A DNA stretch of 64,000 nucleotides, taken from Paragorgia papillata. Taxonomy: Eukaryota; Cnidaria; Anthozoa; Scleralcyonacea; Coralliidae. Positions 8,960 through 21,230 of the stretch are shown one piece after another; within the stretch, counting starts at the first letter, position 1, and the number at the start of each line of letters is the position of its first letter. A model generated the notes under the pieces. It had not been told where the DNA came from. It worked only from the letters and a program-made list of their open reading frames with translations, and made no database searches. The stretch is from assembly GCA_035771165.1 (NCBI GenBank), contig JAWNZC010000232.1:3785501-3849500 (forward strand), read 5' to 3'. A program made the position numbers and the translations under genes.

Positions 8960-11900
8960 AGATAGGGAAAGTGTGTTGGCGAAATTATGAGTGTCAACTA
9001 TTTGTAAGACAACACAGTAGGGAGACTACAGTACCGCTCGTGAGTAAGGTAACATCGACTAGTACCGAGTACTCGCTTCGGCTCGTTACGCGCGAGTACT
9101 CGCACTTCTAGCGAAACCAAACATTGGCAAATACTCGCTACTCGCGAGCATTGCGAGTCAGTATAACCTATAGGTTCAGGAAACTACGGGACATTTATAT
9201 GAAAGAACTAATCAAAGCAATCAACTTTACGACGTAATAAATTAAAAATTATACAAGTTTCGTTAGACAGCATTTCAATACATTTCAGCGTCCGATGGCG
9301 ACGGCTGTTATTGAAGTATATTAATATGCACTGTTATCGCGCTATGAACAATCTAAGTTTGACTTCAATTGATGGAAGTGACAGAGCAATCAAAGACAAG
9401 TTGTATGATGATATGATACATAGAAACAATTATTAAAGGCACGGCATTTCAATATACATCCATATGTTAAAGAATACTCACAGTTTGTCGTTAATGGCGT
9501 CGCGCCGTCGCTGACATGCATGTCTTCCAAATTATAGATTTCGAATAATCACAAAACTTTACTTCCAGTTAATGCACTGCACTCGTCTGTCTACCATGAG
9601 GTCCGAAAAAAGGAAGAGAAAAGACTACTAGACTTATTTGGCAGTAAGGAAGCAGGAGAAAAGCTAGCACAACGGACACAAAGCCCGCGTCGGGGTAAGG
9701 ATACATCTGGGGGACCAGAAGTGTGGATACCTAGCCGTGGAGATCGTCCAGCAGCTATGATCGTGCCATCACACAAATCTGGACGTTGAGGTGGGGGTGC
9801 CAACCTCTGGCTGGTAAAATTCAAGCTAGGTAGTGTGTACCCGCTTTGAAGTGACATTATACCAGGCCTATGAGTCTCCACAGAGCAAGGGGGGTGACCA
9901 AGTCGGGAGCGCCGACTGCTGGGGTTGATCTCGGAAGTCGGAACCCCAGCTACTCTGTGTAGGGGAGGGAGAGAAAAAGTGGCTCAGGACACGTTTCTTT
10001 GCACTGAGCCAGATTAAGTTTTTAAGTGGGGGTAGGAGGTGTCCGGAGGACAGCGATTGCCTGCATCAAAATTTAGTTTATTTCCAACTTGTAATTTTTG
10101 AATACATACACATACAACACAAGAGCTAAATGTCTTTATGGTTTTTGTAAGGGAAAAACTAATGATGGCCTTTTCTTTCCTAATATTTTGCACATTTATG
10201 TTTATCGCTTTGTTTCGGCAGGGGAGTGGTGGGCGGGTGTTAGTTTTTGGATCACTTGCCAGTAGACTGATAATATTTGGCGCGTTTTGGCTGCTTAAGT
10301 AGTGCGCAAAATGACCTTTGCTCATTGAAAGGATACTTTGCGTTTTGCGATTGGATAGTTAAATCTATATCTCTGGATTTTCGGACCGACACGTGAATAT
10401 AGAGCGTGCCAGGCACCTGGGTCATGATATGGAATAATACGGGGAAAACACTGGGATAATACCGAGTACTTATCTTGCATTCTTTCCATTTTATACCGGT
10501 ATATTTTTGTCCTCAGAGGGGACTTGGTTTGTTACGTATATTACATGAGAGGCTCAAGAGGCTTATCTCCAAAGCTGATTACAGGCACCTAGAGGGCACG
10601 ACGCACGTGTAGAGTGTTTGTCGCAATTTATTTGAATAAATTGTTGCCTTAAACATCCATATTAAATTTCCATAGTTGGCATTTAGTGTGTATTCAAATG
10701 AACGTTTGCTATGAAGTTTTGCGGGAATTAACCAAAACGCTATACAGTTGTATCCAGTGTTTACGTTCTGCTTCGAAAATTATCGAAGCAACGACGAATG
10801 AAGTCATCGTTTGGCTCGCGAAAAAAAAGCCAAAACAATTTAGAAATACATGGCATTTTATATAAAAAGGCATTACGAAGGCCCGTTGATCAAAAGAAAA
10901 ACGGACAACAACTCGTTTATAAACCACAAATATACAGTATAATGCAATAAGTGCATGTCTAGTAAATTTTTCCGAAAATTTTTCCATGCGGCGCCGCTTT
11001 ACCGTAGCACGTTCATCACAACAGAATACCAAGCGATCAATTTCGTTTCAGAATTATAGCTGTGACCATCTTAAAGCGCGTGCATTCGATAAAACAAAGA
11101 CTCGATGAATTTATTAAAATGTTGACATGATATTGACGTGATTGCTTTGCGGCTTCAGCGTGATAGATTCACCTAGTCTTTGTTTTACCGAATGCTCGGG
11201 TAACAGCTATAATTCTGAAACGAAATTGATCGCTTGGTATTCTGTTGTGATGAACGTGCTACGTTATGACTATATTACATGCCGACTTGACACATCTCAA
11301 TTCAAATGAGGTAAAGCCGCGCACATGGAAAAAGTCGGGGAAAAACTTACTAGACATGCACTTATTGCGAGTCAAACGATGACCTCACTCGCCGTTGCTT
11401 CGATAATTTTTGAAGCAGAACGTAAACACTGCTCAAGAACAAGTGCGGATACAACTGTATAGTTAATTCCCACAAAACGTCATAGCAAACAAACATTTGG
11501 ATACACACTAAATGTCAACTATGGAAATTTAATGTGGATGTTTAACTGGAAGTAAATGTCAGCGACGGAGCGACGCCATTAACGACAAACTGTGAGTATT
11601 CTTTAACATATGGATGTATATTGAAATGCCGTGCCTTTAATAATTGTTTCTATGTATCATATCATCATACAACTTGTGCTTGATTGCTCGATCGTTTCCA
11701 TCAATTGAAGCCAAACTTAGATCAGTTGTTCATCGCGCGATAATAGTGCATATTATACTTCAATAACAGCCGTCGCCATGTATTGAAATGCTGTGTAACA
11801 AAACTTGTATACGCCTTCGTCGTTTTAATTTATTACAGTTAGTAAAGTTGATTGCTTTGATTAGTTATTCCATATAAATGTCCCGTAGTTTCCTGATCCT

Positions 11901-12260
11901 ATAGGTGATACTGACTAGCAATGCTCGCGATTGGCGAGTTGCGAGTATTTGCCAACGCTTGGTTTCGCTAGAAGTGCGAGTACTCGCTTAACGAGCCGAA
12001 GCGAGTACTCGCTATGACGCGCGAGTCTATGTCACCTTACTCGCGATCGGTACAATCAATCAAAATACCTGGGAAACTAAACCTCTTACTTACTGCAACA
12101 AAACTATCATGGCCTTCTTATTGAACAGGACTGAACTAGTTTCCAGGATGATTGTATCAATTGCTTCTGAATGGTGCAATTTTAGCAACTTCTTTGATTG
12201 GTTTTAAAAATAGTTGACACTCGTAATTTCACCGTTATATTTACCCTAAACATGTAATCG
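8960..12260. mobile_element. 3.3-kb foldback element: long imperfect inverted repeat
   Basis: The two halves are reverse complements around a centre near 11120. Matching landmarks are GAGTGTCAACTATTT (8989 and, inverted, about 12205), CGAGTACTCGCTTCGGCTCG (about 9065 and about 11990), CTCACAGTTTGTCGTTAATGGCGTCG (9477 and about 11580), and AGTAAATTTTTCC (about 10968 and about 11345). The right arm is about 1.1 kb. The left arm carries a 1,076-bp insertion. No transposase ORF is visible, so the element is probably non-autonomous. Long arms of this sort occur in Mutator-like and foldback elements. No convincing target duplication was found. Confidence 0.7.
9573..10648. mobile_element. 1.1-kb insertion in the left arm, flanked by TTAA
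   Basis: The left arm of the palindrome matches the right arm up to CCAGTTAA (9565-9572) and resumes at TTAAACATCC (10649). The intervening 1,076 bp have no counterpart in the right arm and are bounded by TTAA at 9569-9572 and 10649-10652. TTAA suggests piggyBac- or Kolobok-type insertion, but the ends are not clear inverted repeats. No coding sequence is recognised inside. Confidence 0.5.
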
Positions 12261-12361
12261 GCATGTAAATTCTAGTTTTAATTAATCTTAATGTAATCAT
12301 AGGGTTGTTAGAAATTCTAACAACTTTGTAATGTCAATTTTTTTGTGAATTTTTCTTACAA

Positions 12362-12555
12362 TCGATTTAAGGTTACTTTTCACTGAAGTATTCCGAAACA
12401 AGTTCCAAAGTTCACTAGTTTGTTACGCAGTTCACAGGTTCATTGTGAACTACACATTTGATTGGCTACTTAGTTTCTAGTAACCAATTAAATGCATAGT
12501 TTAAAACGTCGGAGAAAATTTCGGAACACTTCAGTGAAAAGTAACCTGAAATCGA
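12362..12555. mobile_element. ~190-bp MITE
   Basis: The terminal inverted repeats read TCGATTTAAGGTTACTTTT at 12363 and, inverted, near 12553, continuing as CACTGAAGTATTCCGAAA with few mismatches. The centre is non-coding. The target duplication is unclear. An adjacent 21-bp perfect palindrome (GTTGTTAGAAATTCTAACAAC) lies at about 12305-12325. Confidence 0.65.
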
Positions 12556-12639
12556 CTTTAATTTTAGAAGCACTACAAATATAAGGTAGTTGGAAGTTCA
12601 TAATGATGTTAATTATTTTTCTGCGATTTTGGAAACAGT

Positions 12640-12910
12640 GAAAGGATAGGGTAGTCAGAAAATATGACAACCCTATAATCTTTATTATTTTTGTGAGATT
12701 TTGCAAACAGTGAAAGGATAGGGCGAAGGCCCTTCGTCAGAAAGAAACGTTTCTCTCTGACGAAGGGCCTTCGGTCGAAACGTTAGAATCTACGTTCAAT
12801 AATTTCGGCAGTTCTCAAACTTTACTATATTTCGATTTCCACAACCCTATAATACTTATTATATACAAACCTATAGTATTTATTATTTTTACGAGATTTC
12901 GCGAACGATT
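12640..12910. repeat. short dispersed repeats around a hammerhead-like palindrome
   Basis: AAACAGTGAAAGGATAGGG occurs at about 12644 and 12705, and ACAACCCTATAAT and near copies at about 12665 and 12840. Between them lie inverted copies of CTGACGAAGGGCCTTCG (12724-12741 and 12757-12774). Confidence 0.5.
12757..12786 (+). ncRNA. hammerhead-ribozyme-like motif of Penelope type, degenerate
   Basis: CTGACGA, then a short hairpin, then GAAAC follows the order of the hammerhead core (CUGANGA, stem II, GAAA). The stem II bases pair only weakly and an extra A follows CTGACGA. Hammerhead motifs are known from the terminal repeats of Penelope-like elements, and a Penelope endonuclease remnant lies 1.1 kb downstream. 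Ribozyme activity is not implied. Confidence 0.35.
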
Positions 12911-13299
12911 ACATTGTGTGAGCATTTGTTTGCAAAGAAAGCTTTTTTTCATTGTTTGAAAACATAATTTTAGTATTTTGGTTATTTTCTTTGAATTTTG
13001 CGGAAAAATATTATTTTGGAATTTCTCAAAATTGATTGGAACGCGTTGTCCTTGTGTGAAGACTAATTTAAAGCATAATACTTTGTGTTCCACCACAACA
13101 GCTACAGCGCACTGTTATTAGTGGTATGTTTCATAAATTTGCCAGGTTTTTTTCGCTCATTTTTTACAACAGCAGTTAAGTTTCACGTGAAGTGTCTAGC
13201 TTCAGTCGATAGGTCATAAAATATGCCTGCGGTTTGAAGTATGTTTGGGAGAAGAATGAAGCGTGGAAGGATTTATGTAGGTCTGTGTTCTTTGGATTA

Positions 13300-13345
13300 C
13301 CCTCGACGCGTTTCAACCTTCCAGTCTTCTTCAGGAGGGCCGATT
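13300..13345 (-). ncRNA. second hammerhead-like motif
   Basis: On the minus strand CTGAAGA is followed by AGACTGGAAGGTT and GAAACGCG, again in hammerhead core order with a short possible stem II (GAC/GTT). It lies upstream of the Penelope fragment. The core is imperfect, so this is probably a decayed Penelope terminal-repeat copy. Confidence 0.3.
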
Positions 13346-13868
13346 TTGAGTCGATGTTGAGATCAGTAAATATGTTAAGACGAAAATACAGATGTTAGAA
13401 GGCGCGTGTAACACTGAAGTATAATAGACAAGTTTATAAATAGAAATAAAGTCTTACTGAATGTCTGTGTAATTTTGGTGTAGTCCGTAGCGTACTGGCA
13501 TCCGGGTCGGCTTTATTAATTGGTGAATTTCTCGCTCCTCTATCCCATGTAGATTGTTGGCGTAAACAGGTTTAATTATGTCGTTTCGTTATAGTATAAT
13601 ATATCGTGCGTATCGCGTGGTTTGTGGTTGTTACGTCAGAAATTAAATAAAAGGGTTATCGTATAATCTGTCTAGTAGTGAGTGAGATGGTAAAGAAAAG
13701 GTCCTGCCAAATTTTTATCACAGGATTTAACAATCGTCTCTGAACAAACGGCATAAGATTCGGCCATGCCGGCCTTTAGGCGATAAAAAATGGCCGCCAA
13801 CGAACCGGAAGTTTTGCCTGGATAGCGTTGCGAAATGCTAAGTCAACATAACAAGCTTTCGGGCTCTG

Positions 13869-14345
13869 TTGCACAGACTTTACCCTCCGGGAACGGAAAC
13901 GGGTGAAGTCTGCAAGCAGGCTAACAGACCAATTACAACTCTACGTAATGTACTGACTAACGTTAAAGACAAAGAACAACCTTACGACAGACAAGATGTA
14001 GTTTGCAAGGTTAAATGCGCCAACTGCCAGGCCACGTATATTGGTGAAACCGGCAGAAACCCAAAAACGAGACTAGCTGAACACAAACGGACAACAAAGA
14101 AGGGAGACGGGACTAATCGCATTGCCGAAGACCACCGACAAACTAAACACAACATTGATTGGAACTTGACAGAGTGTATTACTTATTGCACTAACTACAG
14201 GCAACGACTTATGCTGCGAAGTTGGTACACAAACTTAGAACACCAACCATTAAACCGATCACAACCATTACCAGCACCTTACAAAAGACTTATCCAAAAC
14301 GCATTACAAACAAAAAAACCAGTAGATTTATTTATTTTTTATTGA
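13869..14345 (+). pseudogene. Penelope-like retroelement, C-terminal GIY-YIG endonuclease, 5'-truncated
   Basis: The frame encodes the end of a Penelope-like polyprotein. A CxxC knuckle (KCANC) leads into TYIGETGR (the YIG of GIY-YIG), then RLAEHKR, a Cys-poor linker, and the conserved tail SWYTNLEHQPLNR...LPAPYKRLI. The enzyme would nick target DNA for reverse transcription. No reverse transcriptase is readable upstream of 13869, so the copy is truncated. In LMLRSWYTN an Arg stands where relatives carry the metal-binding Glu, which suggests an inactive nuclease. The stop is followed by a long C-run (14346-14368). This is the best evidence for Penelope elements in the genome. Confidence 0.8.
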
Positions 14346-15000
14346 CCCCCCCCCCCCCCCCCCCCCCCAACACTGACAAACAAATACTAACAGCACCACC
14401 ACAAACAACACCCACCTCCACTGACAATGCCCACCACAGATTCCACTCATACCGCAATCGTGACATAGAAGTGTAGCGGTTGTTATAACTTAACTTTACT
14501 AAGGCGTTAAAATGTTTAATCTCTAGCGTGGGTTTGTATCCGCATTCTTGTAAGTAGGTTTCCAGATCATTAGTTTTACGTAGTGCATTGACGTATAGAT
14601 AATGTTTGTATACCGTATTTGGCAAAGAAGGTATTGGTGAATAACCGCGCAGTTTGTTTCTACGTAAGGACTGACGTAATGACCGTGATCCAGCAAGCTG
14701 ATTGTCGCTGAAATGTAAGATATATAAACACAGCAACTCAATGTATTAGGTTAGATTTATAAGCGAGAGTTGTGAGACTGAGTGACCGAGATGTGAAAAC
14801 CGAAGGTGCGATGTAGCTAGAGAAGACGTTTGTAACGTTCAGCTGTTCAATCTCGTTTGTCAATAAAGTTGTTCCAGAATCAGAGAAGAAAGTCTCTTCA
14901 CTATGGCCCAAAAACACGCTACAGAAGATGACCGCCGCTGAGGCCGTCGAAACGTCAGTCACTACCACCACAAACAGTCTTTTACAAGACTACTCTAACC
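14346..15000 (+). mobile_element. 3' region of the Penelope-like element with third hammerhead-like motif
   Basis: After a poly-C run the sequence is non-coding. At 14922-14960 GAAGATGACCGCCGCTGAGG and CCGTCGAAACGTC form a 7-bp stem with one mismatch followed by GAAAC, a motif common at Penelope termini. The minus-strand frames here are long but low in information and are treated as shadows. Confidence 0.4.
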
Positions 15001-15339
15001 TAGACGGGAAACTTTCTCAGACATGTTACAATACTCCTGGGTTCAAACCATTTATTTATAACTGAGTATCTTAATCAAAATTTCGCTAGTGACTGTAATG
15101 TACATATATTACTTTTTAAAGATTTTTAAAGATTTTTTACAAAAAAGGATTATCAGCTTAAAATATCTACAATGATGTCAGCTATCATAATGAACCAAAA
15201 ATAGAACAAAAAAATTCTGTTATTAATACTTCTTCAAACTTATATATACTTATTCAAGGATTTTTTATAGAGATAAACCCAATCATAGCTTCAGTCTCTT
15301 GTATGAAAACATTTTAACACTTCCAAGCCTGACGACGAG

Positions 15340-15423
15340 TCTTTGGTATTTAAAAAAAACAAACAAAAAAAAAAAAAACAAAAAACAAAAAAAACAAAAA
15401 AAACAACATAATTATGCGCCATA
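15340..15423. repeat. A-rich leader before the LINE
   Basis: An (A)nC-rich tract directly precedes the ATG at 15424. It could be an older A-tail into which the LINE inserted, or the start of the LINE 5' region. Confidence 0.4.
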
Positions 15424-18400
15424 ATGGCTGCCATCACTTATCTTAGACTCCTCACTTATTTGATAATTTTTAACTTTTTGGACGAAACTTCTACAATTAG
15501 ATCTCTTAGAAGAAGAGATAAGGTCACTACCTATACGGATGTCTATGGATTGACTATGGATGGTTTATTTCCAAGGAGTTACGAGCCTATATTTTTCAAG
15601 ATCCATGTAAACATTCGCCGAACAAATTGCGAGTCTAATTTCAAGATCGCATTGGCGGTTAATAAATCAGCGAAACACGGATCTACTTGTTTAGTACTGC
15701 CTTCTAAACCCTTTGAAGTCGACCTAACAATCTATGTTGATATTTCACCTAACCCTGGACCTGAAACTGCCGAAAGAAACACTTTTGGAAGCGACAATTC
15801 ATGTTCTTCTCGATTGCCCACGCGTTTGGCTGTGAATGTCAACTCAAACTTTGCATACAAGCCGTCATATCTTCGTGGTTTTAGATCTTCTCCGCCCACC
15901 AAATACATTGATCCTAAAACACATTATTGTCTCCGTATATTCGGAATTCTAAAACCTTTCCGACGATGCAGAAGCGGGAAAAAAGTCAAACATCGTGAAC
16001 TTGCAAATAGCGCATCATATATTCATGCCCTTCAAGGATGCAGAATTAGCATACCGAACAACGTGGGAGTCTCATCGCATAACCCATCGAACTGTGTTCA
16101 GATACCTACCACTAATTCAACCAACAAGTCAACTGGTAAGAAAGAGTTTGTTCCCAGTCTAATACTGACCAACACTATGTCGCTTGCCCCGAAGATTGAC
16201 GAAGTCAGCCACTTTGTTGTGAGCAAGAAACCCGATCTAGCGTTCATCACAGAAACATGGCTTACAGATTCAATTGATACTTGCAATCTCGCAATACCCG
16301 AATACAACATCGTTTGCAAAAACCGATCTACTGGAGCACATGGTGGCGTCTGCCTATATATCAAAAATTCTATTCAGTTCACTATTCTAGACCAACTACA
16401 TTCCCCTGAGTTTGAAGTTCTTTGGGTTAAAATTAGGCCGACTAGACTTCCTCGCGGGTTTCCCTGTATAATTACTGGCACACTATATCATCCCCCAAAC
16501 TCAGATGATAAATTAATGCTGGACTTTTTAGTTAAGTCTCTCACAGCAATCGAAAGCCTTTATCCTGAGTGTGGAATCCTTCTAGCTGGTGATTTTAACC
16601 GACTTAATATTCGTCGTCTCTCAAATCAATTTAGATTGAAGCAGCTTGTTAATCTACCTACAAGAGCCGATCAAACACTGGACTTAATCTTGACAAACCT
16701 TCATCAGTTCTACGGAAAGAATTCCCTGTCAGTTTTCCCTCCCTTTGGATTATCAGATCACAACGTTGTGGCCCTAAGTCCAAGCGAAAAAGCCTGTGTT
16801 TTCCAATGGTAAGAAAATCGTAACCCGAAGAGATACAAGACCTAGTCGCAGACAAGAACTTGGAAGATATTTGAGCGCGTTTGATTGGGACATTATAAAA
16901 CACGAAAATAACTGCGAAGGAAAAGACAAGCTGTTTCAAACCATCATCAAAACCGGCATGGATTTAATAATGCCTCTCAATGAGCATAAACTTCATTGTA
17001 ACAACCCCCCATGGCTAACAGTAGAATTTAAAAACCTGATTAAACGTCGCCAACGAGCTTTCGCTAATAATGACACTACCCTCTACCGATATTACCGCAA
17101 CCAAGTCAACCGCGAAAGAAAAAGTTTGAGAAGCAAGTATTTTTCACTAAAAGTAAACCACCTCAAACACCCCAAACCATCTGCCTGGTGGAATGAAGTG
17201 AAGCGAATATCCGGCATGCAGCCTACTTCCAATTCAGAAAACCTCCTCTCTCAAATACACACTGACCATGTTGATACAAGAAACCCCTTGTCTGTCGCTA
17301 ACAAGATAAACGCAGCATTCCTAGAACCCATGCAGGAATACCAGCCACTCACCAATAACCCAGCTTCTGCTGAGTACAACCATGTCGATAATGAAGTTTT
17401 CGAACTTACTGAACATATAACTTGCAAAGTTCTCCAAAAACTGAATCCTCGCAAAGCATGCGGCCCGGACGAAATCCCAAACTGGGTACTAAAGCAATAC
17501 GCTGAAATCCTATCTGAACCAATTTGTTCTATCCTCAATAGTTCATACAAAGAGCAGAAATTACCACCTGCTTGGAAATTTGCAAACGTTATCCCCATTC
17601 CTAAGACGAAACCTGTTACGGACATAAACAAAAATCTTCGACCAATTTCCTTGACACCTACCATCTCAAAAGTTGCTGAAGAATTCATTGTTAAGACGTA
17701 CATCGCACCAGCTGTTCTTAAAGTGATTGACCCCAACCAATACGGTGCCATACCTAAATCCTCCACAATTCAAGCACTAATTTCCATGATTCACCAATGG
17801 TCACAAGCTACTGATAGCACCGGTGCAGCAGTAAGGATTACCCTGTTTGACTATAGAAAAGCCTTTGATCTCATAGACCATCATATCCTAGTTAAGAAAA
17901 TCCAAAGTCTAACCGATACCACACAACATCTGTTGTTGGGTTATCGATTTCCTGAAAAACAGATATCAAAGAGTAAAACTCTCCAACTCTTACTCACAGT
18001 GGGAACATGTCCGGTCAGGCGTGCCTCAAGGGACGAAGCTAGGGCCCTGGTTATTTTTACTAATGATCAACGACCTACGCGTTGATGACATTCATGGTAA
18101 CTGGAAATACGTTGATGACACCACAATATCGGAAGTCGTTCCCAAAGGCTCTCACAGTCGTACCCAACAAGCAGCATCCTCTGTTGATAACTGGTCACTG
18201 CTTAATAAACTGCAGCTAAATCCGGATAAATGTAACGAACTCCGGATTGATTTTAAGCAGCAAAAGGATCAGTTTGACCCAATATCAATCAACAACCATC
18301 AACTGCAAGTTGTTGACCATGCAAAGATATTAGGGTTAACAATCTCGGAGACCCTACAGTGGACCCACCATATCAGCGAGACTGTTAAAAAAGCCAACAA

Positions 18401-18833
18401 ACGGTTGTACTGCCTCACCCAACTAAAACGAGCTGGTGTCCCCATATCCGATATTGTCAACTTTTATTCCACCTGCATAAGACCAACACTCGAGTACGGA
18501 GCCGAAGTCTTCCACCATTCACTACCAAAATATTTAGAGAACGATCTAGAACAAGTCCAGAAACGATCATTGGCAATCATATTTCCAGGAGAAGAATATA
18601 ACCAAAGATTGAAACTATCAGGCCTGACCTCCTTATACGACCGACGACAAGAACTGTGTAAAAGACTATTTAAATTGGTTACATTAGATAATACTCATAA
18701 ACTACATAATCTATTACCTCCTAAGAACGAACCAAAGTACAATTTAAGACACAAGCGTAGTTATACTCTCCCAATAATTCATACCAAACGTTTTCAAAAC
18801 ACTTTCATCCCATCGATGTCGAACTGTTAAGTT
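15424..18833 (+). pseudogene. APE-type LINE (CR1/L2-like) with two frameshifts
   Basis: Three frames together read as one LINE polyprotein. Residues 106-113 are DISPNPGP, a decayed 2A-like site. An APE endonuclease follows, with ITETWL (near 16250), LYHPP, LAGDFN (near 16588), LDLILTN and SDHN (near 16758). A frameshift near 16795 leads to the reverse transcriptase: PWLTVEFK, RKACGPDEIP, LRPISL, LFDYRKAFD. A second frameshift near 17915 leads to VPQGTKLGP and YVDD (near 18105), then a thumb/C-terminal region ending at 18830. A cysteine-rich ORF1-type finger is not seen. The copy cannot be translated as it stands. The 3' tail of ATCT repeats supports the L2/CR1 group; exact clade not assigned. 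Confidence 0.85.
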
Positions 18834-18969
18834 GTACCTGGTTAGCATGTTAATCTTTGTATATACATATTGTAAATAGTAGTGCATGTTTTTCTCCTAT
18901 TACCATAGCTTTTGTGATTGTAAAATCTACGCAATTCAGCCTCTTAGGCTGCCATGTAGTTTTATTAAA

Positions 18970-19004
<35 letters not shown>

Positions 19005-19006
19005 TC
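18834..19006 (+). mobile_element. LINE 3' UTR with (ATCT)n tail
   Basis: The UTR carries a short hairpin (CAGCCTCTTAGGCTGC, 18938-18953) followed by eight to nine ATCT units at 18971-19006. Short-repeat tails after a 3' hairpin are typical of CR1/L2-type LINEs and mark the 3' end of the insertion. Confidence 0.7.
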
Positions 19007-19766
19007 TGGCTAACGTTATTCAGAACAGGGAGAAGTCCAGGCCTCAAAGTGTTAAGTGACTGTGTTATCATTAATTATGGACAACATACGACGTATATAA
19101 TATATTATTTTATGCGACTATTGTAAATGTTTAGAAATACATTAATGCAAACCCCTCGTGTCCTTTGTTTATTATTATTGCACCTTGCCTTCAATCCCAG
19201 AAAAGTTTAAATTTAAAAAAACCCAAAAAACTACTATAACCTACCCTACCCTAAATCTATAATAATATTTTCAGATATTAAATAATTTTTAATAAATAAC
19301 TATAACCTAACACCGCCCCCCCCCCCCCCCCCCCTCTTCCTAAAAAAGAAATCCTAAATAAACCTAATCTGGTAACACATGTGCTGCATGTGCCAAGTAA
19401 CTTGACTGACCGAGTAACTTATCTCTATATAAACAAGCTCTGCATGAGTCTTACACTTTTTTTTCATTTTTATTAATTATTATGTTATTTTCACTCACAC
19501 ATGACTTTTTACAGCAGTGCATGATCAATGCAATTCAATCCATGAATCCTGAACACATCACATTGGTGCAGCATCTGATACTCTATTTCTCTTATTTAGT
19601 TTTGGTAGTAGACACATATATTATATATTATTAATAAGTAACAAATCTCAATTTTAGTTAATGTATATTAAGCTGTGCTGGCGTTGATGTTTTGTCCATG
19701 CATGATGCATGACACCCACAGGACGAAAAAGAGCTTTAAGACAATTTCAGTGTTGCTTAAATTAGC
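19007..19766. other. AT-rich non-coding stretch with poly-C run
   Basis: Apart from a C-run of about 20 at 19314-19334, no gene or repeat family is recognised. Confidence 0.4.
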
Positions 19767-19770
19767 TTAA

Positions 19771-20801
19771 GGGTGTTCAGACATATTTATTTTGAACCGT
19801 TGCTAGGGAAAACTTGATTTGACCACAGAGCTTCTAGAGCTTTATAAAGTTGATCCCCATGCTAGAAATGCTAGATATTCTGCACGTAGTATACATGAAT
19901 GAAGTTCTTTCGTTTGATGACGTCATACAGTGACGTCATTGTGACGTCACTGAGATATGAAAAAACCTATAATTTCCGCCAACTTAAAAGTTTTGCTAAC
20001 TAAAGAAGTTTCACTAGAACCAGAATTGTTATATGCACAAAAGTACGCATGCGTTTCTCAATTGAGGAACTCTTAATGACTTTATGGCCGTTTTAATGAA
20101 ATTTTAAGGGATATTTTTAACAAAAAATAGAATATCTTTGTCATTTTTGGCTTATTCATAAAATTCATGCGTACTTTTTGGGAGACATGTTTTCCCTAGG
20201 TGCAAGCGAAAGAAAAGTAACGATTCGATAAATACCCGCGGAAATTATAGGAATCTTGTGAGCTCATGTTTTTGCGACTAATGCCACTCAACCTAGCCTG
20301 AAAAAATCAGGCGCGAGCCCTCATCCTGCCTCCTGCCTGATCGGAGCTTGCCAGCTAAATTGCGAGTTCAGCCGTGGTTGCAAGACAAGAATGCTCGAAA
20401 AGTCGTCTTATTCTACATACAAAGTTAAAAGTTGATGTCCACAGTCTTTGGAATGTTTGATTTATGGTTCATCAGCTCTGCCGATTACTAAATTCCGGGA
20501 TTCAAACCAAATATCTCGACGTGACGACGTCCTTCGTTTATTTTTCCATCTATCGCCGTCTGTGTACTGTACCGAAGTTCTTCAACTCTTCAAGTGTGAT
20601 TGCCAGTGATATTCTACAGCAAAGGAATAGTTTTCTTTTGTTTTGGTACTTTTTCTCACAAACTGGCTCGGCTCTTTTCGTTTTTTTTGTTACGATTTTA
20701 TACCTTTTTGCAGTGTATAGGTTTTTGTGAAAAGATTTCTCCGACCGGAAGTAATGTCCTTAGCAACCGGTTGCCTAGCAACGAAATACGTCCGAACACC
20801 C
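19771..20801. mobile_element. ~1.03-kb TTAA element A, non-autonomous
   Basis: The left end is GGGTGTTCAGACATATTT (19771) and the right end is the complement of GGGTGTTCGGACGTATTT (ending 20801). TTAA flanks both ends (19767-19770 and 20802-20805), as for piggyBac- or Kolobok-type transposons. Further weak inverse matches (GTTGCTAGG) lie inside the termini. No transposase is visible; a 20464-20730 frame is hydrophobic and not recognised. Confidence 0.65.
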
Positions 20802-20805
20802 TTAA

Positions 20806-21230
20806 AGGAGCAGTGTCACTCGCAAAGCCCACGCAATAATCACGCGCCAACTTGAAAAACTACAGCCTGTAGGTTTTCAAGTTTGTTGATCCAAGATTAG
20901 GCCGCATGGTGGAAGACGCGATAATTCAGGCCGAAAGAGAACATACGAGGGATCAAATAGTTGACAGAAAGCCTGGAATAGTCAGCACAAACGTATTTAG
21001 TTATCACTGACTATATTTGAGTCATGGAAAGATGCTAAAATCGTAGCTGGATATGGTCCATGTTGCGATAGCGACTTCGCAGCCCATCTGCTCTCATTGA
21101 AATACCACAGAAGGTAAATATTATTTGATTCATTTCTCCGGTTTCTTGTCCGATTTAGAGCTATTTCCAACATTTTCCGAAGTTATTTCTATGTGCGCAA
21201 AAACGATGCGCAAATGGTGACGCTGCTCCT
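20806..21230. mobile_element. 425-bp TTAA element B, MITE
   Basis: The left end is AGGAGCAGTGTCAC and the right end is GTGACGCTGCTCCT, near-perfect inverted repeats. The flanking TTAA sites are 20802-20805 and 21231-21234. The left TTAA is the same four bases that end element A, so one element inserted into, or next to, the other's duplicated target. The interior is non-coding. Confidence 0.75.

Noticed and set aside
9915..9945. 5S rRNA box-A-like GATCTCGGAAG
   Set aside because: Only eleven bases match and the surrounding sequence is not 5S-like.
14332..14736. 134-residue minus-strand frame antisense to the Penelope tail
   Set aside because: It reads through the poly-C run as poly-Gly and has no recognisable domain; shadow frame.
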